This document shows positions 18,444 through 26,895 of a DNA stretch of 64,000 nt, piece after piece. Below the pieces are notes generated by a model. It searched no databases. It saw only the letters and a program-made list of their open reading frames with translations, and was not told the origin of the DNA. The translations under genes were made by a program, and so were the position numbers. The stretch's first letter is position 1; every line of letters starts with the position of its first letter. The stretch is from assembly GCA_964597045.1 (NCBI GenBank), contig CAZQWE010000002.1, forward strand, positions 1 to 64,000, given 5' to 3'. This stretch comes from UBA9655 sp964597045. Lineage in GTDB: Bacteria; Pseudomonadota; Alphaproteobacteria; UBA9655.

Positions 18444-18824
18444 ATGAATCTATTTAAGAAGTTTTATAAAAATACGAAAGGTGGATCCGCCATTGAGTTT
18501 GCGGTTGTCGTGCCATCCTGTTTGCTAATCGTCTTTGGGATCATTGAGTTTGGTTATGTTATGTGGGCCTGGGCTAATTTAAACTATGCAACCTCATACG
18601 CGGCACGGTATGCCTATATTAACAAGACAGCCTCACCAACGGCCATCAATAACTTTGCCTTATCAAAACTTTCTTTAACTGGATCTCCCGTCACATTTAC
18701 AACGAATCAAACCTCAACCTCCGTAACCATTAGTGGGGTTTTTAATTATTCTTTTCTTGCAGTACCTCTAAGTCCTATTTCTATTTCAGATCAAGTTCAA
18801 GCAAGCGTTCCGACGACTTTTTAG
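18444..18824 (+). CDS. TadE-like pseudopilin, copy 2b
   Basis: 126 residues starting at ATG 18444, five bases after GAGG. The leader ends G-G-S-A-I-E-F-A-V-V-V-P, then one helix and an exported domain with L-N-Y-A-T-S-Y-A-A-R-Y-A, parallel to the gene at 16343. An ATG at 18408 lies inside the previous gene. A half palindrome with a T-run follows and may end the transcript. Confidence 0.8.
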   Translation: MNLFKKFYKNTKGGSAIEFAVVVPSCLLIVFGIIEFGYVMWAWANLNYATSYAARYAYINKTASPTAINNFALSKLSLTGSPVTFTTNQTSTSVTISGVFNYSFLAVPLSPISISDQVQASVPTTF

Positions 18825-18841
18825 AGTTCTTTACTCGAATC

Positions 18842-18880
18842 TGTCAGTGTTGTCAGTACGAATGTGGGACCTTTTTTTTT
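18842..18880 (+). repeat. half palindrome (right arm) with T-run
   Basis: TGTCAGTGTTGTCAGT (18842-18857), then ACGAATGTGGGACC and ten Ts. It lies between the convergent TadE-like and parE genes, overlapping the parE stop by two bases. The left arm is absent apart from CGAATC before it. Confidence 0.85.
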
Positions 18881-20834
18881 ACAAATCTAGGTCTTTTACA
18901 AATTGGGCATTCTGTTGGATGAAGTTAAAGCGCTTCTCAGGACTGCGGCCCATGAGGTCGTCAACGAAGATGGTTATATCATCTAGGGATGCGTCTTCCG
19001 GCAATTTAACCCGCTGTAGGATGCGGTTCCCCGGGTCCATGGTGGTCTGTTTCAACTGGATTGCTTGCATTTCTCCAAGGCCTTTAAAACGACTGATATC
19101 GACGTTCTTACTCCCCTTGAATTCCGTAGCGAGGAGCTTCTCTCGCTGAGCATCATCCCGAGCATAAATACTCTTACTTCCACTGACGAGTCGGTAGAGC
19201 GGTGGCTGGGCTAAATAGATATTTCCCTCCTCAACAAGAGGACGCATTTGTTGGAAGAAGAAGGTAATGAGAAGTGACGCAATGTGCGCCCCGTCAACAT
19301 CAGCGTCAGTCATGATAATGACTCGCTCATAACGGAGTTTCTTTGGATCACAGTCCTTACCCGTTCCACACCCCAAAGCGAGAGTCATGTTTGCAATCTC
19401 TTGATTGGCCTTCATTTTATCGATTGATGCGCTGGCCACGTTAAGAATCTTGCCTCGAAGCGGAAGGATCGCTTGTGTCTTTCTGTCCCGTGCTTGTTTC
19501 GCCGTTCCTCCTGCAGAGTCCCCTTCCACAAGGAAAATCTCTGTCCCCCCAGCAGAATCAATACTGCAATCCGCAAGCTTTCCTGGAAGACGCAGTTTCC
19601 GTGTAGCGGACGCCCGGCTAATCTCCCGGGATTGCTTTCGCCTGAGTCTTTCCTCCATTTGCAGGAACACATGATCCAGCAAGCTTTGAGCTGTCTCAGG
19701 ACTCCCCATCAACCAATGGTCAAAATGGTCCTTAAGGCAGGATTCCACAAAGCGTGCCGCATCTTGGGAGACAAGTTTTTCCTTGGTTTGCCCCTGAAAC
19801 TGTGGGTCTCTCAGGAAGACTGACAACACACAAGCCGCCCCACTAAAACAATCCTCTGCTGTGAGTTGGCCGACTTTCTTGTTTCCAACCCTTTCCCCAT
19901 AGGCACGAAGACCTTTTATGATGGCTTGGCGGAAACCATTCTCATGGGTTCCTCCCTCCGGGGTAATAATCGTATTACAGTAGGAAGTGCAGCCCCCCTC
20001 CCCGTGCATAGGCCAAGCAATCGCCCACTCAACACGTCCATGTGTGAAGCTCGCTTCGCCTGAAAAAGAAGGAGTCGCGAGCTCAATCCCTTCCAGGGAC
20101 TCAGTCAAATAATCGGATAAGCCCCCGGGGAAATGGAATACGGCTTTTTGAAAGGCAGGATCATCACACAGCTCAGGAGCACACTCCCAATGGATTGTGA
20201 CACCTTTATAAAGATAAGCCTTAGAGCGGGCCATCTTATAGAGAAGCATTGGCTTAAAATGAACCTCTTCCCCAAAGATCTTGGGATCAGGCCAGAAGGT
20301 AATGGCTGTTCCCTTACGATAAGAAGCCGCCCCTTTATTCGTAAGGACAGTTACAGGATGTCCCTCAGAATACTCCTGAGCAAAAACTTCCTTATTTTTA
20401 TAAACCTCAACAAGGAGTTTCGAGGACAAAGCATTCACAACCGAAAGCCCCACTCCATGAAGACCACCAGAGGTACTATAGGACTTCCCGCCAAACTTTG
20501 CGCCTGAGTGAAGGGTTGTAAGGATCACCTCAAGGGCTGACTTGTCTGGAAACTTCGGGTGAGGATCAATCGGGATCCCGCGACCGTTATCTCTGACGGT
20601 CACCGATCCATCTGCATTAACGGATATATCAATCCGGCTCGCGTGACCTGCAACGGCTTCATCCATAGCGTTATCAAGGATTTCAACAACAAGGTGATGG
20701 AGAGACCGCTCATCCGTGCCCCCAATATACATACCCGGCCGACGACGCACAGGCTCAAGGCCCTCAAGAACCTCAATATCCTTCGCGGAGTACGCCTCAG
20801 CCGATGCTTTTGATGTTGAAAATAAATCACTCAT
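18879..20834 (-). CDS. parE: DNA topoisomerase IV subunit B
   Basis: About 651 residues. This is the ATPase subunit of topoisomerase IV, which separates daughter chromosomes with ParC. A GHKL ATPase is at the N-terminus (E-I-L-D-N-A-M-D-E and D-N-G-R-G-I-P), the G-G-L-H-G-V-G loop follows, and the TOPRIM part has E-G-D-S-A-G-G and T-D-A-D-V-D-G-A-H. The length and R-R-P-G-M-Y-I-G-G-T-D-E-R-S fit ParE better than the longer GyrB. I chose ATG 20834 (M-S-D-L-F); 20852 is an in-frame alternative and neither has a strong ribosome-binding site. Confidence 0.92.
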   Translation of the reverse strand: MSDLFSTSKASAEAYSAKDIEVLEGLEPVRRRPGMYIGGTDERSLHHLVVEILDNAMDEAVAGHASRIDISVNADGSVTVRDNGRGIPIDPHPKFPDKSALEVILTTLHSGAKFGGKSYSTSGGLHGVGLSVVNALSSKLLVEVYKNKEVFAQEYSEGHPVTVLTNKGAASYRKGTAITFWPDPKIFGEEVHFKPMLLYKMARSKAYLYKGVTIHWECAPELCDDPAFQKAVFHFPGGLSDYLTESLEGIELATPSFSGEASFTHGRVEWAIAWPMHGEGGCTSYCNTIITPEGGTHENGFRQAIIKGLRAYGERVGNKKVGQLTAEDCFSGAACVLSVFLRDPQFQGQTKEKLVSQDAARFVESCLKDHFDHWLMGSPETAQSLLDHVFLQMEERLRRKQSREISRASATRKLRLPGKLADCSIDSAGGTEIFLVEGDSAGGTAKQARDRKTQAILPLRGKILNVASASIDKMKANQEIANMTLALGCGTGKDCDPKKLRYERVIIMTDADVDGAHIASLLITFFFQQMRPLVEEGNIYLAQPPLYRLVSGSKSIYARDDAQREKLLATEFKGSKNVDISRFKGLGEMQAIQLKQTTMDPGNRILQRVKLPEDASLDDITIFVDDLMGRSPEKRFNFIQQNAQFVKDLDL

Positions 20835-20916
20835 GGCCCGCATTATGGCCAAGTGTTATAGGGAATGCAAGGGGTCTATCACCTCTCCCCCTGTGGGAGA
20901 GGTGACCGTGCACACT

Positions 20917-23900
20917 CTACTCATCATCCTCATCATCATCAGAGGGAGCCTTAGCCGGAGGTCTGAGAGCTTTAAATTTCTCATCCTTCCTAAGGGCAGC
21001 ATTCCTGCGGGGAACCTCAGTCATAATGGCAGTTTCCATCTTTTGTGATAAAGTTGTCATTGTGGATTGCAGAGAACCAAAGAGTTTAATGACAGGTTCA
21101 AATGGATCAGGATTAACCAAGCCGCCAAAATTCACATGGTAGGTGGTTTGGGCGGCTTCCAGAGTCTTTAAGGTTAAATAAACAAATGAACGACAAGACC
21201 CGAGGGACGCATCCTGGGGTAAGGCTATTTCAAACAAGAATGGTTGACCACAAGCTACTTGATACAAGACTTGAGCGTCCTTATAGACGGCGTTCATATC
21301 AGGTTGTTCATCACTTTTAACATGAGACAACATCCGACTCGCTAAGGCTACGTTTTCTGTTCCAATTGTCACCATATCTTCCCATAGAAGCACAGATTCA
21401 TCTTGAACGAAACGATCTTCATTCTTTGCTTTTATACAATTAACGAAAACAGGCTCAGTGTAAGCACCTTTGAAGCACGCTTTATAGTCAGGTAGTGTAC
21501 GTTCTAAAAGCATCTTTTGAAACTCAGTCAAATAAGGTTCAAAAGCAGTACAAATCACACTTTTCGAAACGAACTTTATCTCCTTCGTAGCAATGGCTTC
21601 TAGTGCTTCAGTAATTCTCTTTATTTTACCTAACCTTGTCTTTGTTAGCTCTTGATCGTCGAATTTTGCTTTTGCGTTAAATTCAATGGCCCTAATAACA
21701 TCTTCTTGTAAGTCGACTTGCACTTCTGGAGCCTGCAGTTCAGCAATAGGTGCAACAACAGGACCTTCTGCTTGCTGAAGCTTTTGAATTTCAACCTGAG
21801 CATCTTCATCTCCTTTTGCAGCAGCTTTGCTGAACCATTCTAAAGAAATCCTTTTACTCTCATTCTTCTCTACACCTGCAACGCGTTCTCTTGCATACAT
21901 AAAACCGAGATAATATTCAGCAATAGTGTTTCCTTTTGCGGCAGCTTTACTAAACCATTCTAAAGCAAGCCTATCACCTTCTTCCCTCGTAACACCTTTA
22001 ACTCGTCCACATAAATACATCCAACCGAGTTGAGACTCAGCAGTACCAGTATTGTCTTCATTCTTGGCAGCTTTTTTATACCATTCAAAAGCCTGTATAT
22101 CATTCTCTTTTTTGTACACACTTGTGCCGCTACGGTTAAGATAATCGTTAGCAACAGCACACATAGCCCTTAAGTCGCCAGCGTTTGCCTTTGCAAGCAA
22201 CGCTTGAAACTCATTTGCATCCTTAAGCTTTTGAAGCTCAATCAGAGCAATTTTAGCTCCTTTTGCAGCAGCCTTGCTATACCATTCAAAAGCTAACCTT
22301 TTACTCTCATCCTTCTCTACACCAGGAACGCGTCCAGTTAAGTACATGTAACCGAGTCCACTTTCAGCACTAGTGTTTCCTTTTTCGGCAGCTTTGCTAT
22401 ACCAGTCAAAAGCCAGTTTATTACTTTCGTCTCTTGAAATATTCGCAATACGATGTTCTAAATAATTGTATGCAAGAAGAGTCATACACACTACGTCCCC
22501 AGCATTTGCTTTCGCAAGCTGTTCTTGAAACACATGTTCAGGTAACATAGGTTTTGCGGCCTTTAACGTTTGAAGCATAGCCTGAGCATCTTTATCACCT
22601 TTATCAGCTGCTTTGGTACACCATTCTAAAGCACGCTTTTTACTCTCTTTCTTCTCTACACCAGGAACGCGTATTCTTAGATACATCCAACCGAGTGCAC
22701 TTTCAGCAATAGTGTTTCCTTTTGCGGCACTTTTGCTATACCAATCAAAAGCTAGCCTATCACTCGCTTTCCCTCGCACCCCTGCTACTCGTCCATATAA
22801 ATACATCCAACCGAGTTGGTTTTCAGAAGTAATATCTCCTTTAGCTGCAGCTTTTTTATACCAATCAAAAGCTAGCCTATCACTCGCTTTCCCTTCCACC
22901 CCTGCTACGAGTCCATTTAAATACATGAAACCAACCCAAGACTCAGCTTGAGTATCTCCTGTTGCAGCTGCTTTGTTATACCATTCAAAAGCATATTTAT
23001 TACTCGCCTGTCTTGAAATATTCGCAATACGATGTTCTAAATAATTGTATGCAAGAAGAGTCATACACACTACGTCCCCAGCGTTTGCTTTCGCAAGCTG
23101 TTCTTGAAACTCATTGTCAGCTAACATAGGCTTTGCGTCCTTAAGCCTTTGAATCATACCCTGAGCATATTTATTTTCTTTTGCAGCAGCTATAGTAAAC
23201 CATTCTAAAGCAAGCCTATCACCTTCTTCCCTCGTAACACCTGCAACACGTCCTAAAAAATACAGGTTCCCGATGGCACCTTCAGCTACAGCATCCCCTT
23301 TCGCGGCAGCTTTGCTATACCAGTCAAATGCTTGCCTATCACTCTCCACTTTTGATACGCTAGCAATACGATAATGATTGTAGTAAGTCGCAAGTTGAAG
23401 CATGGCCATTATGTCCCCACCGTTTGCCTTTGCAAGCAGTGCTTGAAACTGATTGTCCGTTAGCATTTTTTTTTCTTGATTTGCGTATTGCTCAGGTTGC
23501 TCATCTGGGTCATCTGCTATGTCAATGACTTCAGCAGGGTTTGGTTCATTTTGCTGAAAGTAGACCGTGGGGTTTCCCATAACCAAGGCAGCATCATATT
23601 CCTCATCAACCCTTTCCCTTTTTACCTTACGAGGGTCGTACTCATCGCCTTCTTCACGTTCACCTCTTTTTGCCAGGTTATCTGCTTCTTCTATCATGGC
23701 TGCCAAATCAATAATTTCTTCTTCCTGTTCTGGAATGAGAGGTTCAGGGCTGTCCTCGTTTTTATTTTTCTTTCTTACATCTTGGGCAACATCACGATGA
23801 GTCTGTTCCTGCGTTCTTTTTTTTGCAGCAACTTCATTTTTTCTACCTTTGACAGCTTCTGCCATTTCGGGAACACACATCAGTGCTGAAAGAACAGTTA

Positions 23901-23940
23901 ATGAGACCAAACGGTTAATATTCACTTTAAAAACATTCAT
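20917..23940 (-). CDS. secreted Sel1-repeat protein
   Basis: 1,007 residues with a signal peptide ending near M-A-E-A. Residues 50-150 are charged and low complexity, roughly 160-720 carry a dozen or more Sel1-like units (A-F-D-W-Y-S-K-A-A-A-K-G type), and about 280 unrecognised residues end in an acidic tail. The units form four super-blocks, each opening with F-Q-x-x-L-A-K-A-N-x-G-D. Sel1 arrays are helical scaffolds often found in proteins acting on host pathways; an effector role is inference. It is not in an obvious operon. Confidence 0.85.
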   Translation of the reverse strand: MNVFKVNINRLVSLTVLSALMCVPEMAEAVKGRKNEVAAKKRTQEQTHRDVAQDVRKKNKNEDSPEPLIPEQEEEIIDLAAMIEEADNLAKRGEREEGDEYDPRKVKRERVDEEYDAALVMGNPTVYFQQNEPNPAEVIDIADDPDEQPEQYANQEKKMLTDNQFQALLAKANGGDIMAMLQLATYYNHYRIASVSKVESDRQAFDWYSKAAAKGDAVAEGAIGNLYFLGRVAGVTREEGDRLALEWFTIAAAKENKYAQGMIQRLKDAKPMLADNEFQEQLAKANAGDVVCMTLLAYNYLEHRIANISRQASNKYAFEWYNKAAATGDTQAESWVGFMYLNGLVAGVEGKASDRLAFDWYKKAAAKGDITSENQLGWMYLYGRVAGVRGKASDRLAFDWYSKSAAKGNTIAESALGWMYLRIRVPGVEKKESKKRALEWCTKAADKGDKDAQAMLQTLKAAKPMLPEHVFQEQLAKANAGDVVCMTLLAYNYLEHRIANISRDESNKLAFDWYSKAAEKGNTSAESGLGYMYLTGRVPGVEKDESKRLAFEWYSKAAAKGAKIALIELQKLKDANEFQALLAKANAGDLRAMCAVANDYLNRSGTSVYKKENDIQAFEWYKKAAKNEDNTGTAESQLGWMYLCGRVKGVTREEGDRLALEWFSKAAAKGNTIAEYYLGFMYARERVAGVEKNESKRISLEWFSKAAAKGDEDAQVEIQKLQQAEGPVVAPIAELQAPEVQVDLQEDVIRAIEFNAKAKFDDQELTKTRLGKIKRITEALEAIATKEIKFVSKSVICTAFEPYLTEFQKMLLERTLPDYKACFKGAYTEPVFVNCIKAKNEDRFVQDESVLLWEDMVTIGTENVALASRMLSHVKSDEQPDMNAVYKDAQVLYQVACGQPFLFEIALPQDASLGSCRSFVYLTLKTLEAAQTTYHVNFGGLVNPDPFEPVIKLFGSLQSTMTTLSQKMETAIMTEVPRRNAALRKDEKFKALRPPAKAPSDDDEDDE

Positions 23941-24013
23941 ATAACAAACTCCAATATTTAATATAAGTGATAATTATATTGCTTGAATTTAGTTTGCAAG
24001 AGGAATCAATATC

Positions 24014-24043
24014 ATTGCGAGCCCACAGAGTGGGCGCGGCAAT
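24014..24043. repeat. REP-like hairpin
   Basis: ATTGC and GCAAT bracket GCCCAC-AGA-GTGGGC. It resembles the short chromosomal ATTGCGAG..GGCAAT repeats seen in many host-associated proteobacteria. It lies downstream of ctrA. Confidence 0.6.
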
Positions 24044-24069
24044 CCCTAAACGGCTTTTTGCGTACTCGT

Positions 24070-24114
24070 CAGTAATCAGTCAACAGTACGGAATTTACTG
24101 ATGACTGATCACTG
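24070..24114. repeat. TCAGT-word inverted repeat downstream of ctrA
   Basis: The arms 24070-24088 and 24096-24114 pair over 19 bases with two mismatches, around a 7-nt loop. Word content resembles the compound repeat at 11125. Confidence 0.7.
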
Positions 24115-24127
24115 TCTCGGGGCAGCT

Positions 24128-24856
24128 TTAGCGCTGCGCTATCGCTTTTTCAGTTGTTGTGGGTCGAGTTGAGAGCTCTTCAGACGGGTCCCGGAGGACG
24201 TATCCCCTTCCCCAAACCGTTTCGATATAATTCGCACCATCAAGGTGATCGCTGAGCTTCTTCCTCAGTTTGCAAATGAACACGTCAATGATCTTAAGCT
24301 CTGGCTCATCAATCCCCCCATAGAGGTGGTTGAGGAACATCTCCTTCGTTAAGGTTGAACCTTTGCGGAGGGAGAGAAGCTCAAGGATTGCATATTCCTT
24401 ACCCGTGAGTCGTATGGGTTGACCGTGGATTTCAACAGTTCTTGCTTGAAGATTAACCACAAGAAAACCTGTTCGAATAATGGATTCAGCATGTCCCTTG
24501 GAACGACGGATAATAGCTTGAACACGAGCTGTGAGTTCGTTCTTATTGAAAGGCTTTGTGAGGTAGTCATCCGCACCAAATCCAAGGCCTTTAACCTTAT
24601 CGGATATTTCATTGAGACCTGAAAGGATGAGAATGGGTGTTGCGATTTGGGCAGCACGAAGACGCCTTAATACTTCATAACCGTCCATATCGGGAAGCAT
24701 TAGATCTAGAATGATGAGGTCATAATCATAGAGTTTACCAATCTCTAAACCATCTTCACCCAAATCAGTCGTATCAACAACAAAACCTTCTGCTCTTAAA
24801 GTTAATTCAACAGTTTTGGCTGTTGATGAATCATCTTCAACTAATAGAATCCGCAT
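24128..24856 (-). CDS. ctrA: cell cycle response regulator CtrA
   Basis: 242 residues: a receiver domain with phospho-acceptor Asp51 and Lys101, then an OmpR-type winged helix whose R-L-T-G-K-E-Y-A-I-L-E-L-L and I-D-V-F-I-C-K-L-R-K-K-L are diagnostic of CtrA. In alphaproteobacteria it controls replication initiation, division and motility genes. A canonical CtrA box lies about 100 bp upstream, suggesting autoregulation. The C-terminus ends K-A-I-A-Q-R and lacks the two terminal alanines used for ClpXP turnover in Caulobacter. Confidence 0.95.
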   Translation of the reverse strand: MRILLVEDDSSTAKTVELTLRAEGFVVDTTDLGEDGLEIGKLYDYDLIILDLMLPDMDGYEVLRRLRAAQIATPILILSGLNEISDKVKGLGFGADDYLTKPFNKNELTARVQAIIRRSKGHAESIIRTGFLVVNLQARTVEIHGQPIRLTGKEYAILELLSLRKGSTLTKEMFLNHLYGGIDEPELKIIDVFICKLRKKLSDHLDGANYIETVWGRGYVLRDPSEELSTRPTTTEKAIAQR

Positions 24857-24951
24857 TCTTAATCCTCCCTAATCTAAGTCTTTTTTAATAGTCTAGCATA
24901 TTTTATGCATAAAAACTCCATACTTTCTAAACTCACTTTTAACAATTAAGA

Positions 24952-24967
24952 GTTAAAAAATAGTTAA
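24952..24967 (-). promoter_or_regulatory. CtrA-binding box upstream of ctrA
   Basis: On the minus strand this reads TTAACTATTTTTTAAC, a full match to TTAA-N7-TTAAC, the CtrA consensus known from Caulobacter. It begins 96 bp upstream of the ctrA start codon. Further TTAA half sites lie beside it. Confidence 0.7.
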
Positions 24968-25144
24968 ACATTTGTGATTGGGGTTATCATTTTTTATATA
25001 TCTTCAGATTTTTTTATAAGAGATTGATTTTACTATGTAATAAATTTATGCTCATTGCGTGCGTTAGAAATCTGCGGAATAGTAAAGGTTAGATTGCCAC
25101 GTCGTTACGGAATCTCCCAGTTAATTCAATGCCTTAGTCTAAAG

Positions 25145-25172
25145 TTGACAACCATTCATAATTTGTTAAACT
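25145..25172 (+). promoter_or_regulatory. candidate promoter of the YdcH-like gene
   Basis: TTGACA (25145-25150) and TAAACT (25167-25172) are 16 bp apart, about 50 bp before the start codon. Confidence 0.45.
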
Positions 25173-25224
25173 ATCAAACAAGAGTCTACATTCCGTAGAT
25201 TTATAACAGCAAAGGAGGCGTTAT

Positions 25225-25386
25225 ATGTCCGTTTCCAACCGTCTTGTTACGTTAAAGAATAAATATCAACAAATTAACACCCTCATCTCTGATGAGCTCT
25301 CTCGACCCCTACCCGATTCACTTCGCTTATTTAAGTTAAAACTGAAGCGATTGAAGCTGAAGGAAAAAATACATCAAATGGCCTAA
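25225..25386 (+). CDS. YdcH/DUF465-like small protein
   Basis: A 53-residue protein. A conserved basic tail (L-F-K-L-K-L-K-R-L-K-L-K-E-K-I) follows a helical N-terminus, matching the DUF465/YdcH pattern of two short helices. AAAGGAGG lies at ideal spacing before ATG 25225, and a promoter precedes and a terminator follows, so it is a single-gene unit. Function unknown in the family. Confidence 0.75.
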   Translation: MSVSNRLVTLKNKYQQINTLISDELSRPLPDSLRLFKLKLKRLKLKEKIHQMA

Positions 25387-25420
25387 TACTCCATATTATA
25401 TAAACAGATTCTCTCCTCGA

Positions 25421-25447
25421 AAAGCCCAGCCCATTTCTGGGCTTTTT
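25421..25447 (+). terminator. Rho-independent terminator
   Basis: AAGCCCAG and CTGGGCTT form an 8-bp stem with a T-run, 35 bp after the YdcH-like stop. Confidence 0.85.
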
Positions 25448-25528
25448 GCTAAGATATTTATTTACCTTAACTAATTTTTAAATAAATAGTGGTTTAATTA
25501 TAATATAACTAACTGATAGGAGACTGTT

Positions 25529-25723
25529 ATGTGTAAACTTTTAAAAGTAATGATGCTGTCTGCGGTCATTTTTACTATCTTCCAAGTACCAACAGTTAAT
25601 GCAGCCATGGATTTGGGTGACAAGTGTAATATCCTGTGTAAGGAAAAAGGAATGTACTTTGATCCTTACGGCGAATCCTGGTGTGATGCAACAGGTTACT
25701 GTGACTGCGCTTGCGTAAAATAG
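25529..25723 (+). CDS. small secreted cysteine-rich peptide
   Basis: 64 residues. The signal peptide ends near V-N-A-A, leaving about 39 residues with six cysteines: C-x3-C, a 14-residue gap, C-x5-C-x-C-x-C. The C-x3-C and C-x-C pair recalls the cysteine-stabilised alpha-beta fold of defensin-like peptides, but the first cysteine of that fold is missing and no family is recognised. A good AGGAG ribosome-binding site precedes it. Its stop is one base from the hemB stop. Toxin, bacteriocin or envelope roles are all open. Confidence 0.65.
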   Translation: MCKLLKVMMLSAVIFTIFQVPTVNAAMDLGDKCNILCKEKGMYFDPYGESWCDATGYCDCACVK

Positions 25724-25724
25724 T

Positions 25725-26732
25725 CTATTTGAGACTATTTTTCAGATACTCCGCCATTTCTATCCCAGCATAACAGAGAATTGCTGAGGCACCGGCTCTT
25801 TTCATACCTAAAAGAGTCTCATACATTCCCTTGTTAAAATCGATCCAACCTCTTTCAGCAGATGCTTTCAGAGCACTGTATTCCCCTGTAACTTGGAAGG
25901 CAATCACAGGAATTGAAAACGATTCTTTATACCGATAGATAATATCCAAATAAGGCAGTGCAGGCTTTACCATGATCATGTCCGCCCCCTCCATAATATC
26001 CTGTGTGGCCTCTCTCATGGCTTCCTGAGCGTTTTGAGGGGACAACTGATAGGTTTCTTTCTCGGCCTTTCCTAAACAGTTTATGGATCCGACAGCATTT
26101 CGATAGGGAAAATAAAAGGCTGACATATATTTTGCTGAATAGGCCAGGATTTTCACATGCTGAAAACCTTCCCTATCAAGAGCCGAACGAATGGCTCCAA
26201 TCCGGCCGTCCATCATGTCTGAGGGGGCAATAACATCCACACCACTCCTCGCCAATATAAGCGACATCTCAACTAATATAGTGACTGAGTCATCATTATG
26301 GACTTTCCCATCCCGAATGACACCATCATGACCATGGGTCGTATACGTATCTAAAGCCACATCAACGATAACCCCAAGATCCGGTAACTTTTGCTTTAAG
26401 CGCCTAACAGCCCGGCCTATGATATTATCTGGATTAAGGGCTTCTCTTCCTTCCTCACATTTTAACTGAGGATCATTAAAGGGAAACAAGGCAACGGCTC
26501 CTATTCCAAGGCTCATCGCTTTCTGACAGATCTCTTCAAGCTCATCCAATGAATGCCTATAAATACCCGGCATCTCAGGGATTTCTTTTTGAAATGTATC
26601 TTCCCGTATGAACAAAGGCAGGATTAGATCCTTAACAGTAAGCGCGTGTTCAGCAACGAGATCACGACACCACGCCTCTTGACGAATACGCCTCAATCGA
26701 CTTCTTGGAAATTCAGCAGTTAAATGTTTCAT
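25725..26732 (-). CDS. hemB: delta-aminolevulinic acid dehydratase (porphobilinogen synthase)
   Basis: A 335-residue haem-pathway enzyme joining two 5-aminolevulinates. Catalytic lysines are Lys201 (Y-S-A-K-Y-M) and Lys256 (M-V-K-P-A). The metal loop reads V-A-L-D-T-Y-T-T-H-G-H-D-G: the zinc cysteines of the Zn-type enzyme are replaced by Ala/Asp, the Mg/K-type seen in alphaproteobacteria. Length is normal. Confidence 0.96.
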   Translation of the reverse strand: MKHLTAEFPRSRLRRIRQEAWCRDLVAEHALTVKDLILPLFIREDTFQKEIPEMPGIYRHSLDELEEICQKAMSLGIGAVALFPFNDPQLKCEEGREALNPDNIIGRAVRRLKQKLPDLGVIVDVALDTYTTHGHDGVIRDGKVHNDDSVTILVEMSLILARSGVDVIAPSDMMDGRIGAIRSALDREGFQHVKILAYSAKYMSAFYFPYRNAVGSINCLGKAEKETYQLSPQNAQEAMREATQDIMEGADMIMVKPALPYLDIIYRYKESFSIPVIAFQVTGEYSALKASAERGWIDFNKGMYETLLGMKRAGASAILCYAGIEMAEYLKNSLK

Positions 26733-26895
26733 GGATACCTTATTTGTTATCTTATTTGAGAATTAGCATTGATAAAAAAAAAAAGGAATTGAAATTTTTT
26801 AGTTAATGCATACCTAATAATCAATTGATTATTTTTTAAATTTATGCTTAATTAAAGACTTATTAAGAAAGCATGTATATTATTGGTGATAGTAA

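Larger units (their letters stand above)
24857..25224. other. 368-bp ctrA / ydcH-like intergenic region
   Basis: This divergent region holds a CtrA box (24952-24967), a REP-like sequence around 25042-25125 (ATTGCGTGCG ... AGATTGCCACGTCGTTACGG) and a promoter candidate at 25145-25172. No coding pattern is seen. Confidence 0.6.

Noticed and set aside
19814..19830. Extra copy of the palindrome arm in parE
   Set aside because: It shares only about ten bases (ACTGACAACAC) inside conserved coding sequence and lacks flanks, so chance is likely.
18879..20852. gyrB
   Set aside because: The length of about 650 residues and the R-R-P-G-M-Y-I-G-G-T-D-E-R-S start fit ParE better; GyrB is usually near 800.
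23567..23889. Plus-strand membrane protein frames opposite the Sel1 gene
   Set aside because: Shadow frames opposite Lys/Glu-rich codons give artificial hydrophobic runs; no ribosome-binding site.
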